A stretch of 64,000 bases of DNA from Bactericera cockerelli (Eukaryota > Arthropoda > Insecta > Hemiptera > Triozidae), in NCBI GenBank assembly GCA_024516035.1, contig CM044962.1, positions 10,393,918 through 10,457,917 of the forward strand. Direction: 5' to 3'. A program made the position numbers and the translations under genes. Each line of letters opens with the position of its first letter. Position 1 is the stretch's first letter. Shown one piece after another: positions 1 through 9,419 of this stretch. Under the pieces are notes generated by a model. That model was given only the letters and a program-made list of their open reading frames with translations, ran no database searches and was not told where the DNA came from.

Positions 1-97
1 ATAAAAAATAAAGAAAATTTCTGTTTGGGTTGTTTTATCCCAATGCCAAAAAAAAGAGAATCCCAATGCTCAAAAGACGATATAAAATATTTCTAAT

Positions 98-162
98 GTC
101 TTACCTAAAGAGCGGGGTTATTACCTGCGGCAATCTCTTCCACCCAACCTTTATATATAAAA
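98..162 (-). mobile_element. Fragment of a dispersed retroelement 3' end
   Basis: The segment reads CTAAAGAGCGGGGTTATT then CCTGCGGCAATCTCTTCC on the plus strand. It recurs at about 4850-4905, 22145-22190, 24020-24080, 34195-34255 and 38085-38135, usually next to a long A/T-rich stretch. It lies in the first intron of the carboxypeptidase gene, immediately after the donor. It is probably the 3' UTR of a LINE in reverse orientation. Confidence 0.5.
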
Positions 163-175
163 AAAAACTACATAC

Positions 176-520
176 CAGCAAGTTGTACCCCACCGCATCA
201 TTTCCATGTATATTTCCCACAAGCTTGACCATCGGCTTTAGCATTACCCTCGCCTCCTGCACATTGTGACTGATCTGCACCGCCCAAATTTTCGATTTGA
301 ACTTAGAACTTCTTCCAATCTCCGAATGTTTAAAAATATGTCCGTAGTCTTTGGCTAAATCGTCCATCATGGAAATCAACTCCGACTCTGTTAAATATTT
401 GTCGAGTCTTATTTCTTTATCTTCGCCAATCTGAAGTATAGACTCGGTCGTGTCCTTCTGTGAGATTGCAGAGGAGAGGACGGATGCCAAAAGCAATACC
501 GGTAGAATTGATGAAACCAT
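176..520 (-). CDS. First coding exon of an M14 metallocarboxypeptidase (carboxypeptidase D/M/E-like), partial
   Basis: The exon encodes 115 residues, beginning with a clear signal peptide (MVSSILPVLLLASVLSSAIS) that points to the secretory pathway. Residues 41-62 (KYLTESELISMMDDLAKDYG...) and 66-82 match the N-terminal part of the M14B carboxypeptidase fold, which removes C-terminal Lys/Arg from peptides. Residues 98-112 (VKLVGNIHGNDAVGY) are the zinc-site segment, normally HGNE; here His105 is present but Asp108 replaces the usual Glu ligand. The exon ends at codon CTG followed by GTATGT, a good donor in phase 0. The gene reads leftward, so the rest of the catalytic domain is off the window. 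I chose the Met at 520 because it starts the signal peptide; an upstream in-frame ATG at 592 would add 24 residues lacking signal character. Family assignment is firm, subfamily is not. Confidence 0.8.
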
Positions 521-592
521 ATTGAGTGCCAAGTTGAGACAGAGCGATCCACGTCCTGTGGAAGTTGGTACGGGATTGTTCGACTTTTGCAA

Positions 593-1450
593 AGAGTCTG
601 TCTGGTAGAGTACAAGCGTGGTTTCGGATCATATGTAAGTCTCCTGTCATAGATAATTAGACTAATTTAGGTCTCATTAAGTTCATTTGTTCAAGTATTA
701 CCCAGTGAGACAGCATGTGGAGGATGTTGGAGCTAAACCAGTGGTGGAAGCATCATCACCATCTTTCATCAAACTTAATTTTCTTGCATATAAAAGTTGT
801 ATCTTATTTTGAGTAATCATCACCATGTGACATCACAAACTAACTTACTATTTCTTTAACTGTTATTTTGTTTGAAAATGTAAATAGGGCTAAACCCGTC
901 AATGAACACTCGTCTACCGGGCATTATTATTATTATTATTAATTAATTAATTAATTAATTGTTGAACCGTGTTGGCCACCTTATTGATCCAGCTACAGAG
1001 TTGCGGAGAATGCTCTTTATGGAGATTATTTTATTTTCCTTGAAGAAAAATTTGAATTTACACCAAGGGGGAAAATATTTGAGCAAGATTTCTTTATGCA
1101 AGCTAAAGAACAACGTAGAAAGCACACAAACAATACATGTTTCAACATGTTTGAATACCCCCCTTCCCCTCCCTTTGGAACGCCACTGGTATAATGAGGT
1201 ACAGATGGCATAATGTGACCTTCAAGTTTTAACCGACAGTGAAATGAGACTAACAACTTTTAGATACTGGCAAAAGAAAATGTAAAAAAAGAAAGAAAAA
1301 AATAGGTATACCTATCACAGACTTTTTATTTCGTAGTCTCCAGACAGCAGCTACTGTAAAACGCTTTTGGTCTGTGTTGTATCTTAACCTATACCGTTTT
1401 ATACCTCCCCTTCTTATGGCCAAGAAGTGACAGAATACTTCTCATTTAAG
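593..1450. other. Intergenic, nothing recognised
   Basis: The stretch contains a TTA/TTAA microsatellite near 924-961 and unremarkable AT-rich DNA. The 5' flank and promoter of the minus-strand carboxypeptidase gene should lie in its left part, but no core promoter element could be singled out. Confidence 0.4.
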
Positions 1451-1570
1451 TGCTGGGTCAATAGCCCAGTAGACAGGTATAGGTTGGTGGTTCGAGTCCC
1501 GGTTTCAGCATAGATTTAGTAAAGCGAGTTTGAGTGATTTGTGATATCACGTTTGTGAATAACACTATTC
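1451..1570 (+). mobile_element. tRNA-derived SINE, family C (partial)
   Basis: A box-B-like GGTTCGAGTCCCGG is followed by the family-specific tail TTTAGTAAAGCGAGTTTGAG and GTGATATCACG. The same tail occurs at 19876, 22700 (minus), 33835 (minus) and 36778. The 5' part of the tRNA-like head is degraded here. Confidence 0.7.
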
Positions 1571-1639
1571 TTCTTCTTCTTTTACTCTGTCTTATCCCGC
1601 TTGAGCAGGGTCGACGTTGTTCAACCTCATGGTTGAAGT

Positions 1640-1945
1640 TGGTTGGTTTTGGCACATTATTACGACTGGATGCCCTTTCTAATGCCAACGAATCTATTTG
1701 ATTTAACGCCCTGGATTAGGACGGAGGTTTTACCCACCATTCGCTGGGAATCGTACCAGCTCCCCACATTAACCTCACCCAGCCTGGGTAGGGCCGGAAA
1801 TGCCAGCCTCACTTGTACGGAGGAAACAGAATTTTCTGTGTGAAAAATCTGCTCCGACCGGGATCGAACTCAGGATCTCTGGACTACGGGCAGTAGTCAC
1901 AAACGTTACGCCACGGAGGCTGGCGTTACGCCACGGAAGCTGACA
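1640..1945 (-). mobile_element. tRNA-derived SINE, family B
   Basis: Read on the minus strand, a tRNA-like head (GGCGTAACG...; box B GGTTCGAT-type near 1862-1870) is followed by a body containing CCCAGGCTGGGTGAGGTT and a tail ending near the GGCGTTAAATC motif. Homologous copies are at 12703-12930 (plus) and 16683-16895 (minus). The last 20 bp of the head are duplicated at 1922-1945 (GTTACGCCACGGA occurs twice). Confidence 0.75.
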
Positions 1946-2399
1946 CCAATTTTTTCTCGACTCTGGGGTTCAAACCCAGGAGCTTTCTCATAATGAGCTG
2001 GTTTTATTTATTTATCGTATGGCTTTATTACACATCTCAAAGTGAGAAGACATTTGTAATAAACTTGATCAGGAGATCTGATGGCAGTGATTGTCTGATC
2101 GCCAAAATTGTCAGTACTTTAGCCGCATGTTAATGCGTTGCCCAGGGTGAACCACGAGGAGGCGTACTAACATTTCACCCCCTGGTATGAGCTGGTAAAA
2201 GCTTACCACTAAGTGAGTCATGCGCTTATGACTCACAACTTCCTCATTGACGGCAATATATTTAGAATGACATATTATATTATAGAGTACTTCATCCTCA
2301 TTAGTGTTATTTATTAACCATGTTGTTTTGCGACGCGTAATTTTCTTTCACCATACTTTGGTGACTCATGCTTGAGACCAGCTTTTGAATTCCACGAGC

Positions 2400-2480
2400 A
2401 GATCATGTGATAGATGATCATGTGCTAGATGATAATGTGATAGATGAACATGTGATAGATGATCATGTGATACATGATTT
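2400..2480 (+). repeat. 15-bp minisatellite
   Basis: About five imperfect copies of GATCATGTGATAGAT stand head to tail. Confidence 0.8.
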
Positions 2481-2711
2481 TTTCCTTATCTTATAGAAAG
2501 GAAATTTAAATGGATCACACAAAATTTTCGATACTCACTTTTCAGTGCCGAAACATGCTTTAGGGTCCCTAGAGCTATGACCGTCCAAAGAGACAATGCG
2601 GCGGCCATACTTGGCACATAGCCTGTCAACCAAGCGCTCGATGAGACTTTTGTATTACGATTTTAAAAAAGAGCCCGAATCCAAAGTTTCAGCCATTCGT
2701 CCGTGTTTATC

Positions 2712-2932
2712 TCTGTTTAGCTCAGTGGTAAAGGCGGCACTCTGTGAATCCAAAGACTCCAGAGGTCGTGGGTTCGAAACCCAGCCGGGACATGACATGT
2801 TATCCTCCCAATTGGGATTTTTACCACATAATAATACGTCTTGGGCTTACTGCTGGAATAATGGGACTTTCATAGTCCTAATCGGGCAGTATAAAAAAGG
2901 CGTTATTATTATTATTATTAACAGGCGTTTCT
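2712..2932 (+). mobile_element. tRNA-derived SINE, family A, nearly full length
   Basis: A tRNA-like head (GTTTAGCTCAGTGGTAAAGG as box A region; GGTTCGAAACC as box B) is followed by the family A body (GACATGTTATCCTCCC, ACCACATAATAATACGTC, GGGCTTACTGCTGGAATAAT) and a TTA-repeat tail. An 8-bp insertion (CAAAGACTC) interrupts the head. Other copies are at 21705, 22025, 25185, 25966, 34514 and 34658. Confidence 0.85.
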
Positions 2933-2934
2933 AA

Positions 2935-3756
2935 TGAATATTGATTCATTGCCGTGCATCGCACATTGTCTACTTTGTCAAATTATTGGGCGTTCACAAA
3001 AAAATAATGTTCTTAATAGCTCTGTCTGGTGTTTGGTGGTATACTTTATCTTATCAATCTTATCTTTAATCTCTAATTATGAACCAGTCTATCTTGAGAT
3101 TTGTGGAGGTGAGTATCAGTGCTACTTTATCATATTACGTATTATCAATATGTATGATTATCTGGATTTTATGAACCCCTTATTTAAGTAAACAATGCCT
3201 AAATCTGAACAGTTATTTTCAAATTTAACTTTCAAATTTCTTACGTGATTTGTTAAATATTTTCACTCTAGCACACTATAAAGTCTGGATGGTCACTTCA
3301 GCTATGCATTGACTCTCCCCGAACACAATATATCACTTCTAAAGACTATAAACAAAACTCGTATCCGAAAGAATTGGCTGAGTCGTCACCTCTGAGTTGT
3401 ACATGAATCAGACCATTAGTAAAAGAAAGCTCAGAAAAATCTAGGTATATCGATACTATGGAAAGTCGCGCTAAATTTTTATCGCCACAAGCAGGCGTGG
3501 CTGGTGCTAAGGAGCTGCATAACTGCAGCACCCCCAGACGAAAATGAAAAAGAGAGGATTTTCTCAAGTCCTAACTCGTATAAAATGAAAATTATCACAC
3601 ATTTATAGAACAATAAATGCATAATTCTTTTTTTTTATATGTATAAGATTTATTAGGTAGAAGAAAAATATATAGAAATTATAAAGAAACAACAAAAAAG
3701 ATTGAGCAAAGATACAAGTACAAAAAAAAGAATGAAGTTGCCCACTGCTTTGAATA
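2935..3756. other. No gene recognised
   Basis: AT-rich sequence with short open frames only. Nothing resembles a conserved domain or a known repeat apart from low-complexity stretches near 3620-3740. Confidence 0.4.
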
Positions 3757-4632
3757 TATACAGGGTGGGGCAAAAGTCTGGAAACCCCTGAATAACTTTC
3801 GAATGGCTTCTTCGGTGAAATTAAAATTTTGTAAGGTAAACCGGGCTAATAAGACCTTCTTTTAGAGTCGGGTCGATTTTTGTTACCGGCCCCCATGTCG
3901 GGGCCAGGGGGGCCATCTTCATTTTTTTAAATACGAACCCCCACCTTGCGATACATTTTTGAAAAGGTCTTTAAATAACAAATACATTGGTGCAAATTTT
4001 TTTTTATTAATATTAACTGTTTGCAAATGTCGTCCAACTTTCTTTATGCAGTAAAGTCTGGAAACCCCTGAATATCTTTCGAAATGGCTTTCTCAGTAAA
4101 TTTAAAATTGTGTACGGTAATCCTTGGTAATTAGACCTTATATTAGAATGGGACCGATTTTTTTTTACCGGCCCCCATGTCGGGGCCAGGGAGGCCAACT
4201 TCATTTTTTTAAATACAAAACTCCACCTTGCGATACATTTTTGGAAAGGTCTAATTACCCCTACTTACCGTGCACAATTTTAAATTTACTGAGAAATCCC
4301 TTTCAAAATATATTCAGGGGTTTCCAGACTTTACTGCATACACAAAGTTGGACACCATTTGCAAACAGTTAATATTAAAAAAAAAAAAAAAATTTGCACC
4401 AATGTATTTCTTGTTTAAAGACCTTTCCAAAAATGTATCGCAAGGTGGGGGTTCGTATTTAAAAAAATGAAGTTGGCCCCCCTGGCCCCGACATGGGGGC
4501 CGGTAACAAAAATCGACCCCACTCTAAAAGTAGGTCTTATTAGCCCGGTTTACCTTACAAAATTTTAATTTTACCGAAGAAGCCATTCGAAAGTTATTCA
4601 GGGGTTTCCAGACTTTTGCCCCACCCTGTATA
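3757..4632. mobile_element. Foldback (large inverted-repeat) element, family 1
   Basis: The element begins TATACAGGGTGGGGCAAAAG and ends with the reverse complement, CCACCCTGTATA. The two halves are near mirror images over most of about 380 bp per arm: GGTAATTAGACC near 4125-4135 answers GGTCTAATTACC near 4247-4258. That leaves a loop of roughly 110 bp. Within each arm the block GTCTGGAAACCCCTGAATA occurs twice, so the element is a repeat of repeats. The flanking TA suggests a TA target. It has no transposase, so it is a non-autonomous element. Confidence 0.8.
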
Positions 4633-5080
4633 ATAAATACGCGACACAAATTGACATCTCAGAGTCGCATATATATTTTAAAGAAACGATAAAAATGGTT
4701 TTGGATTACCCATAATCTTGATTTTGATCTCTTGTTTATGTTAAATTGTACTGTTAAACTCGTAATTTAAGGTATTTTTTTTATACATCATTTTACTTTG
4801 TAATTGCCTTTATTGTTGGGGCGTTAAGTAATCTTAAAAAAAAAAAAAAAGTTAATGTCCTACCTAAAGGGCGGGGTTATTGCCTGTGGCAATCTCTTCC
4901 TTATGCTTGGCATGGTTAACAAACTCTATTTTTTAGATACTGAAAGAGTGACTCTATAAATCCCATTTTAGTCCGGTTTAGGTGGCAGCACCCCAAAATT
5001 TTTTTCCCACCGGCCACACCTGGCCACAAGGGTATACAATGTGAATCATTCGGGAGGAAGTATTGTGTCTATGTAATAAT
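4633..5080. other. Spacer with a LINE 3'-end fragment
   Basis: Positions 4850-4905 carry the recurrent GGCGGGGTTATTGCCTGTGG segment. The rest is AT-rich with nothing recognisable. Confidence 0.4.
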
Positions 5081-5099
5081 GTAATAATGTATATTTATT

Positions 5100-5210
5100 T
5101 TAGTTTTTCATTACAATTTTTGTATGTGTGTATATATATTTTAATATATATATACACACATACGTATAATTAATAATATATATATATATACATATATATA
5201 TTGTTCTAAA
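5100..5210. repeat. AT-rich palindrome shared with 15660-15775
   Basis: GTATGTGTGTATATATATTT runs into its reverse complement AATATATATATACACACATAC, followed by a TA dinucleotide run. The same arrangement recurs almost unchanged at 15676-15775. In both places it lies beside GCACTTTCGAC / GCACTTTGGAC motifs, so the two loci hold copies of one repeat family. Confidence 0.75.
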
Positions 5211-5211
5211 A

Positions 5212-5490
5212 GCAGCACTTTCGACGTTTTCTTACCTGTCACAACAGCACTTTGGACTTCAGGCGGAGCACTTTCGACGCGTCGAAAGTGATGCTGTGAC
5301 AGGTAAGAAAGCAGCAGTTTCCTCAGGTATTACATATAAGATTGCAGCACTTTCGACAGGCGTTTTTCATTGTGTCTCAAAATATTCTCCTTTGATGTGT
5401 TCACTCCTTAATTTGCCCGTGTTTATTTGATACGTACGAGGCAGATTATTTTGTAGAAAATCTTATAACGATCCAGCACTTTCGACAAGT
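5212..5490. repeat. Inverted-repeat cluster with CACTTTCGAC motifs
   Basis: Positions 5269-5290 are a perfect 22-bp palindrome of arm CACTTTCGACG. Around it lies a longer inverted pair: TTCTTACCTGTCACA at about 5229-5243 and TGTGACAGGTAAGAA at about 5295-5309. Further CAGCACTTTCGAC motifs are at 5213, 5345 and 5473. Confidence 0.75.
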
Positions 5491-5589
5491 CCAATGTACT
5501 GCGTTCTTACCAATCTCATCTGATAGACGCAAGTATTTATTTTAAAAGTGATACATTATTATATTTTGTTATTCTAATTTTTGCTTTCT

Positions 5590-5722
5590 ATGGCCTAGAA
5601 CCTGGCCGAGATAACATGACAAGTTAGCCTCCGATTAATATGATTTTTAGAATATTTTAATACAGTCTCGGGCTTACTGCTAAATTAATGGGACTCAATA
5701 GTCCTGATCGAGAATTACTATG
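5590..5722 (+). mobile_element. SINE family A fragment
   Basis: The body motif CGGGCTTACTGC and the TAATGGGACTCAATAGTCCT segment match the 3' half of family A; the tRNA-like head is lost or degraded. Confidence 0.55.
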
Positions 5723-5861
5723 CATAAACTGTTAGCGTAATGGGACTTCTTGTTTCAAGCCGACAGTCTAAATAAAGCACTACCTACTATAATATTTATG
5801 CGTACCACTAGGCAAATACCTATCGTATTAATAAATCGTAGTAATATTTTTAAATCGGATT

Positions 5862-5998
5862 TAACCGTTAACGTCGCTTTCAACTTCATGGTTATGTATT
5901 GTAACACGAAAGAGTTTTACGGCCCCATTCGCAGGAAACATATCAACCTGTTACTCAGATGAACCTCACCTCGCCTGAGTCGGGCCGGGAATAGCCTA
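5862..5998 (-). mobile_element. SINE 3' part (body plus tail), minus orientation
   Basis: The stretch starts with GTTAACGTCGCTTTCAACT, the common tail of the 5S-headed family in reverse, followed by CCATTCGCAGGAAAC and AACCTCACCTCGCCTG. Confidence 0.65.
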
Positions 5999-6049
5999 CA
6001 TAACGAGAGAATATTTTTGCATGAGGTTGTTTGGGTAGTAGCTTTGTTA

Positions 6050-6575
6050 ATATTATGTGTATCACCGAAGTTAAGTAACGTCCAGCTTCGTGATAATCGT
6101 GATGCTGGAATTCCGTCCCAACCCAGGCTGGATGAGGTTGTTGGGTAGTAGCTTTGTTAATTTTCTGCGGATCACCGAAGTTAAGTAACGTCCAGCTTTG
6201 TGATAATCTTGATACTGGCACTCGGTCCCAACCCAGGCTGGATGAGGTTGTTTGGATAGTAGCTTTGTTAATTTTATGTGTATCACCGAAGTTAAGTAAC
6301 GTCCAGTTTCGTGATAATCGTGATGCTGGAACTCCGTCCCAACCCAGGCTGGATGAGGTTGTTTGGGTAGTAGCTTTGTTAATTTTCTGCGGATCACCGA
6401 AGTTAAGTAACGTCCAGCTTCGTGATAATCGTGATGCTGGCCCAACCCAGGCTGGGTGAGGTTATTGAAGCTAGCAAGCAGGTTTGTTATAATTTCCTGC
6501 GAATGGTAGTTAAAATCTCCGACGTGATATGATCATCCAGTTGAAAGCGACGTTAAACCAACAACAAAACAATTA
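6050..6575 (+). mobile_element. 5S rRNA-derived SINE with internal tandem expansion
   Basis: ATCACCGAAGTTAAGTAACG occurs at 6061, 6171, 6282 and 6393. It is nearly the 5S rRNA segment ATCACCGAAGTTAAGCAACG, which overlaps the internal promoter region of 5S genes. Each copy is followed by TGGAACTCCGTCCCAACCCA and GGCTGGATGAGG, giving a unit of 110-111 bp. The last unit runs into the SINE tail CCTGCGAATGG ... GAAAGCGACGTTAAACCAAC at 6497-6560. Confidence 0.8.
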
Positions 6576-6704
6576 CAAGCTAACCAACGTCCAGCGAGGT
6601 GAAGGTTTTGAACCTTTTTTTATAGTCAGTCACGAGGTCGTGTAACTGAGAGGTCCTTAATTCGATACCGCATCAGCACATTTGCTTTAATGTTTAAGGA
6701 TATA

Positions 6705-6975
6705 ATAATAATATTTCTTTATTGACAAGAAATATATTGACAAAGGCGTGGTTATGGCCTGAGGCTATCTCTGCCATCAAACCCATGTTTTTTTTATGTA
6801 ACCTCACCCAGCCTTATATTGAACAGTCTTAGGGCTCAGGTTGAACTTTCATTATAAAGATTTCTAGAGATTCTTTTGTTAAGGCTGTGTTACTTAACCC
6901 CAGACAGCCTTTCAGACACCTTTTGGTGTCCAATTTGAACGGAACTTGTTTTATATAACAGGAAATGTATGCCCG
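6705..6975 (-). mobile_element. Dispersed retroelement, matches 14565-14775 in reverse
   Basis: Shared pieces include TTGACAAAGGCGTGGTTATG, TGGCAGAGAT / its complement, TTATATTGAACAGTCTTAGG and TCATTATAAAGATTTCTAGAG. The other copy ends in an ATT microsatellite that marks its 3' end, so this copy reads on the minus strand. Confidence 0.65.
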
Positions 6976-7264
6976 TCTTCGGCTATTATTATTATTATTT
7001 TGCTTCATATCATATGAGTTTTTGGCAATTTATTTCAAATATACGATAGAAGTAATTGTTATAAACAAATAACTCTGGGTAAACAAAAAAAAAATGAGCG
7101 ATGTTTGGGGCACATGCAGTAGTGCAAATATAGATTTTTTTTCAAGTCAACTTTTATGGATCATGATAAATTTTTCGGTTTATTATTATTATATCCGCCC
7201 AAATGTTCTAAATCCAAATATGTAAATTAAATTTCCTAATACTAAACTCAGCCGAAGATACGAG

Positions 7265-7392
7265 CTTTAACGTAAAACATGCTGGTTGACGTTAATCTGA
7301 GTAGCAGGTTTGTAAGTCTCCTGCGAATGGAGGGTAAAACCCCCGTAGTGTTATGACCATGCAGTTGAAAGCGAACTTAAACAAAAAAATAC
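7265..7392 (+). mobile_element. 5S-family SINE tail fragment
   Basis: AGCAGGTTTGTAAGTCTCC, TGCGAATGGAGGGTAAAAC and CAGTTGAAAGCGAACTTAAAC match the 3' portion of the 5S-headed SINE. Confidence 0.65.
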
Positions 7393-7439
7393 ATGTATAT
7401 AAAAAGAAATAATCCAGCGTAATTGGTTTATTTGAAAGC

Positions 7440-7532
7440 ACCTGTTCTCTTTCTGCGTTACCGAAGTTAGTTCAAGCAACGTCCGGCGAGGTTATGAGTG
7501 TTAGGACTAGGGTGGGTGACCATTCAAATATA
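7440..7532 (+). mobile_element. 5S rRNA-derived SINE head
   Basis: GTTACCGAAGTTAGTTCAAG, CAACGTCCGGCGAGGTTATG and GGGTGGGTGACC follow the order of the 3' half of 5S rRNA (ATCACCGAAGTTAAGCAACGT ... GGATGGGTGACC). It stops where an oppositely oriented SINE begins. Confidence 0.75.
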
Positions 7533-7535
7533 TTT

Positions 7536-7825
7536 TTGTTGGTTTAACGTCGCTTTCAACTGGATGATCATATTATAACGACGGAGATTTTAACTACCAT
7601 ACGCAGGAAACTAAAGAACCTGTTTGCCATAATAACCTCACCCAGCCTGGTTTGGGCCAGAGTGCCAGCATCACGATTATCACGAAGCTGGACGTTACTT
7701 GACTGCGGTGATACACTGAAAATTAACAAAACTACTTTACCCAAACGACCTCATCCAGCATAGGTTGGGACGGAGTGCCATCAGCATCACGATTATCACG
7801 AAGCTCGATAGAAGCTGTTATCGTT
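7536..7825 (-). mobile_element. 5S-family SINE, minus orientation, with a second partial copy
   Basis: It begins with the tail TTGGTTTAACGTCGCTTTCA, continues with AACCTCACCCAGCCTGGTTT, then TCACGAAGCTGGACGTTACTTGACTGCGGTGAT, a decayed reverse 5S motif. A second body copy follows at 7750-7825. Near-identical copies start at 8268 and 15066. Confidence 0.7.
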
Positions 7826-8024
7826 GGGTTACCAGTAGCGTTACCAGTAGCGAAATTTAACTCTATTTTAGAAATACATTATTACTAATTGTAGCTCTGG
7901 AAAATAAATCACGGTGACAAACTGATTTTCTTATTATTTTTTTTTTTTTCTGTCATTATAATAATTATTACCTCAAATATTATTACTTTTTTAACTGGGT
8001 GTAACAGTTAGTAATATCATAATT
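7826..8024. other. AT-rich spacer
   Basis: T-rich and ATT-rich sequence; no feature recognised. Confidence 0.3.
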
Positions 8025-8265
8025 ATATTAAAGCACTTTAGACATGTCCAAAAAAATGCTGCTGCATATATATTAAAGCACTTTGGACATGTCCAAAGTG
8101 CTGCTGCTCAATGTATATTAAAGCACTTTGGACATGTCCAAAGTGCTGCTGCTCAATGTATATTAAAGCATTTTGGACATGTCCAAAGTGCTGCTGCTCA
8201 ATGTATATTAAAGCACTTTGGACATGTCCAAAGTGCTGCTGCTCAATGTATATTAAAGCATTCAT
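8025..8265. repeat. 45-bp tandem array of perfect palindromes
   Basis: Units start at about 8030, 8075, 8120, 8165, 8210 and (partial) 8255. Each contains a 26-bp palindrome with arm AGCACTTTGGACA, followed by GCTGCTCAATGTATATTAA. Individual units differ by one base at most (CACTTT versus CATTTT). Both strands are open as repetitive reading frames, which is a by-product of the 45-bp (15-codon) period and not a gene. Confidence 0.9.
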
Positions 8266-8418
8266 GTCCGATTTTAACTACCATTCGCAAGAAACTAAAG
8301 AACCTGTTTGCCATAATAACCTCACCCAGCCTGGTTTGGGCCAGAGTGCCAGCATCACGATTATCACGAAGCTGGACGTTTCTTGACTGCGGTGATCCGC
8401 AGAAAATTAACAAAACTA
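8266..8418 (-). mobile_element. 5S-family SINE fragment
   Basis: ACTACCATTCGCAAGAAAC, AACCTCACCCAGCCTGGTTT and CACGAAGCTGGACGTTTC copy the element at 7536-7720. Its end at GTGATCCGCAGAAAATTAAC also matches the 6050-6575 array units in reverse. Confidence 0.7.
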
Positions 8419-8497
8419 TATTCTGGGAAATTTTCTAAAAAAATGTATCATTAACGAGATTTGCCTTGTGAAATGGTCAACATTACTGTCTTATTGC

Positions 8498-9419
8498 CAT
8501 GCACGGATATAGCCCTCTTGTTCTGGGGGGGCACAATCGCACAATATACCTAACTAGCAAGCCTATCACACACACAGACACACACACACATACACATACA
8601 CACACAAATTTCAATATTTTTTGTATCAATTTCTTGTCTTTACTGGAGCTCAAGAATGGCTCATCAGAATGTCAAATGAACACTCCAACCCTTGCAAAAA
8701 AATTCTCGCTTTGAGTTGATAGTTCGTCACGACATATTTCGAGAAAAAATGTCATTCAGGTCAAAAAACGTAAATACTTTTTGTTTACCCATCCATTTTA
8801 TGTCCTTACTCAACGTAGCTCAAGAACGGCTCATCAGAATTTCGTGATTGATATCTCAAATGAAAAATTGAACCCTTGCTTAAAACTTTCTCTTTTTGAG
8901 TTGATACGCCGCCGCCGTGGCACCGTCACGATAAATTAAAAAAAAAAATGTAATTTCGGTCGATAAATGTGATTTTTTAGCGTCACTTATCCTTTTTTTG
9001 TCCTTACCCCGTGTAGCTGAACCCTGATCCAAATGGACCTATAGGTAAAATTTCAGGTTTCTCGGACAATCTGTGTGGATTTGAAATTTTTATTATTTAG
9101 TTATTTCTTATTGGTCTTAGAATTGGGAATTATTTTGAGTCCCGTGCCCCCCTAACTTATTGAGATCTTTTTTTGTTAACGGGATTAGTCTTAGAATTGG
9201 GAATTATTTTGGGGCCCGTGCCCCTCTAACTTATTGAGATCTTTTTTTTTACGGGATTAGTCTTAGAATTAGGAATTATTTTGGGGCCCGTGCCCCCCTA
9301 ACTCATTGAGATCTTTTTTTTTACGGGATTAGGTATAATGAAATTTAAGAAACACCGCTTACCGAAAAAATCTGGGGGGGGCACGTGCCCCCCGTGCCCC
9401 CCCCCTATATCCTCGCATG
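8498..9419. mobile_element. Non-autonomous hAT-like DNA element, 922 bp
   Basis: The left end CATGCACGGATATAG and the reverse complement of the right end, CATGCGAGGATATAG, agree at 13 of 15 positions. The 8-bp sequence CTTATTGC lies directly outside both ends (8490-8497 and 9420-9427). Removing the element and one 8-mer restores the sequence of the other units of the surrounding tandem array. An 8-bp duplication is the hallmark of hAT transposition. Inside are a CA microsatellite, repeats of TCAAGAACGGCTCATCAGAA, and three copies of a 73-bp block. There is no transposase. Confidence 0.8.
9115..9340 (+). repeat. Triplicated 73-bp block inside the hAT-like element
   Basis: Three copies carry the order TTAGAATTGGGAATTATTTT, CCCGTGCCCC, CTAACTTATTGAGATC and ACGGGATTAG. 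The right end of the element also holds a GC-rich hairpin, GGGGGGGCACGTGCCCCCC, at about 9374-9392. Confidence 0.85.

Noticed and set aside
8025..8265. CRISPR array
   Set aside because: The repeats are contiguous palindromes with no unique spacers, and the genome is eukaryotic.
8038..8386. Repetitive reading frames on both strands with a 15-residue period
   Set aside because: They follow from the 45-bp non-coding palindrome array; the period is a multiple of three.
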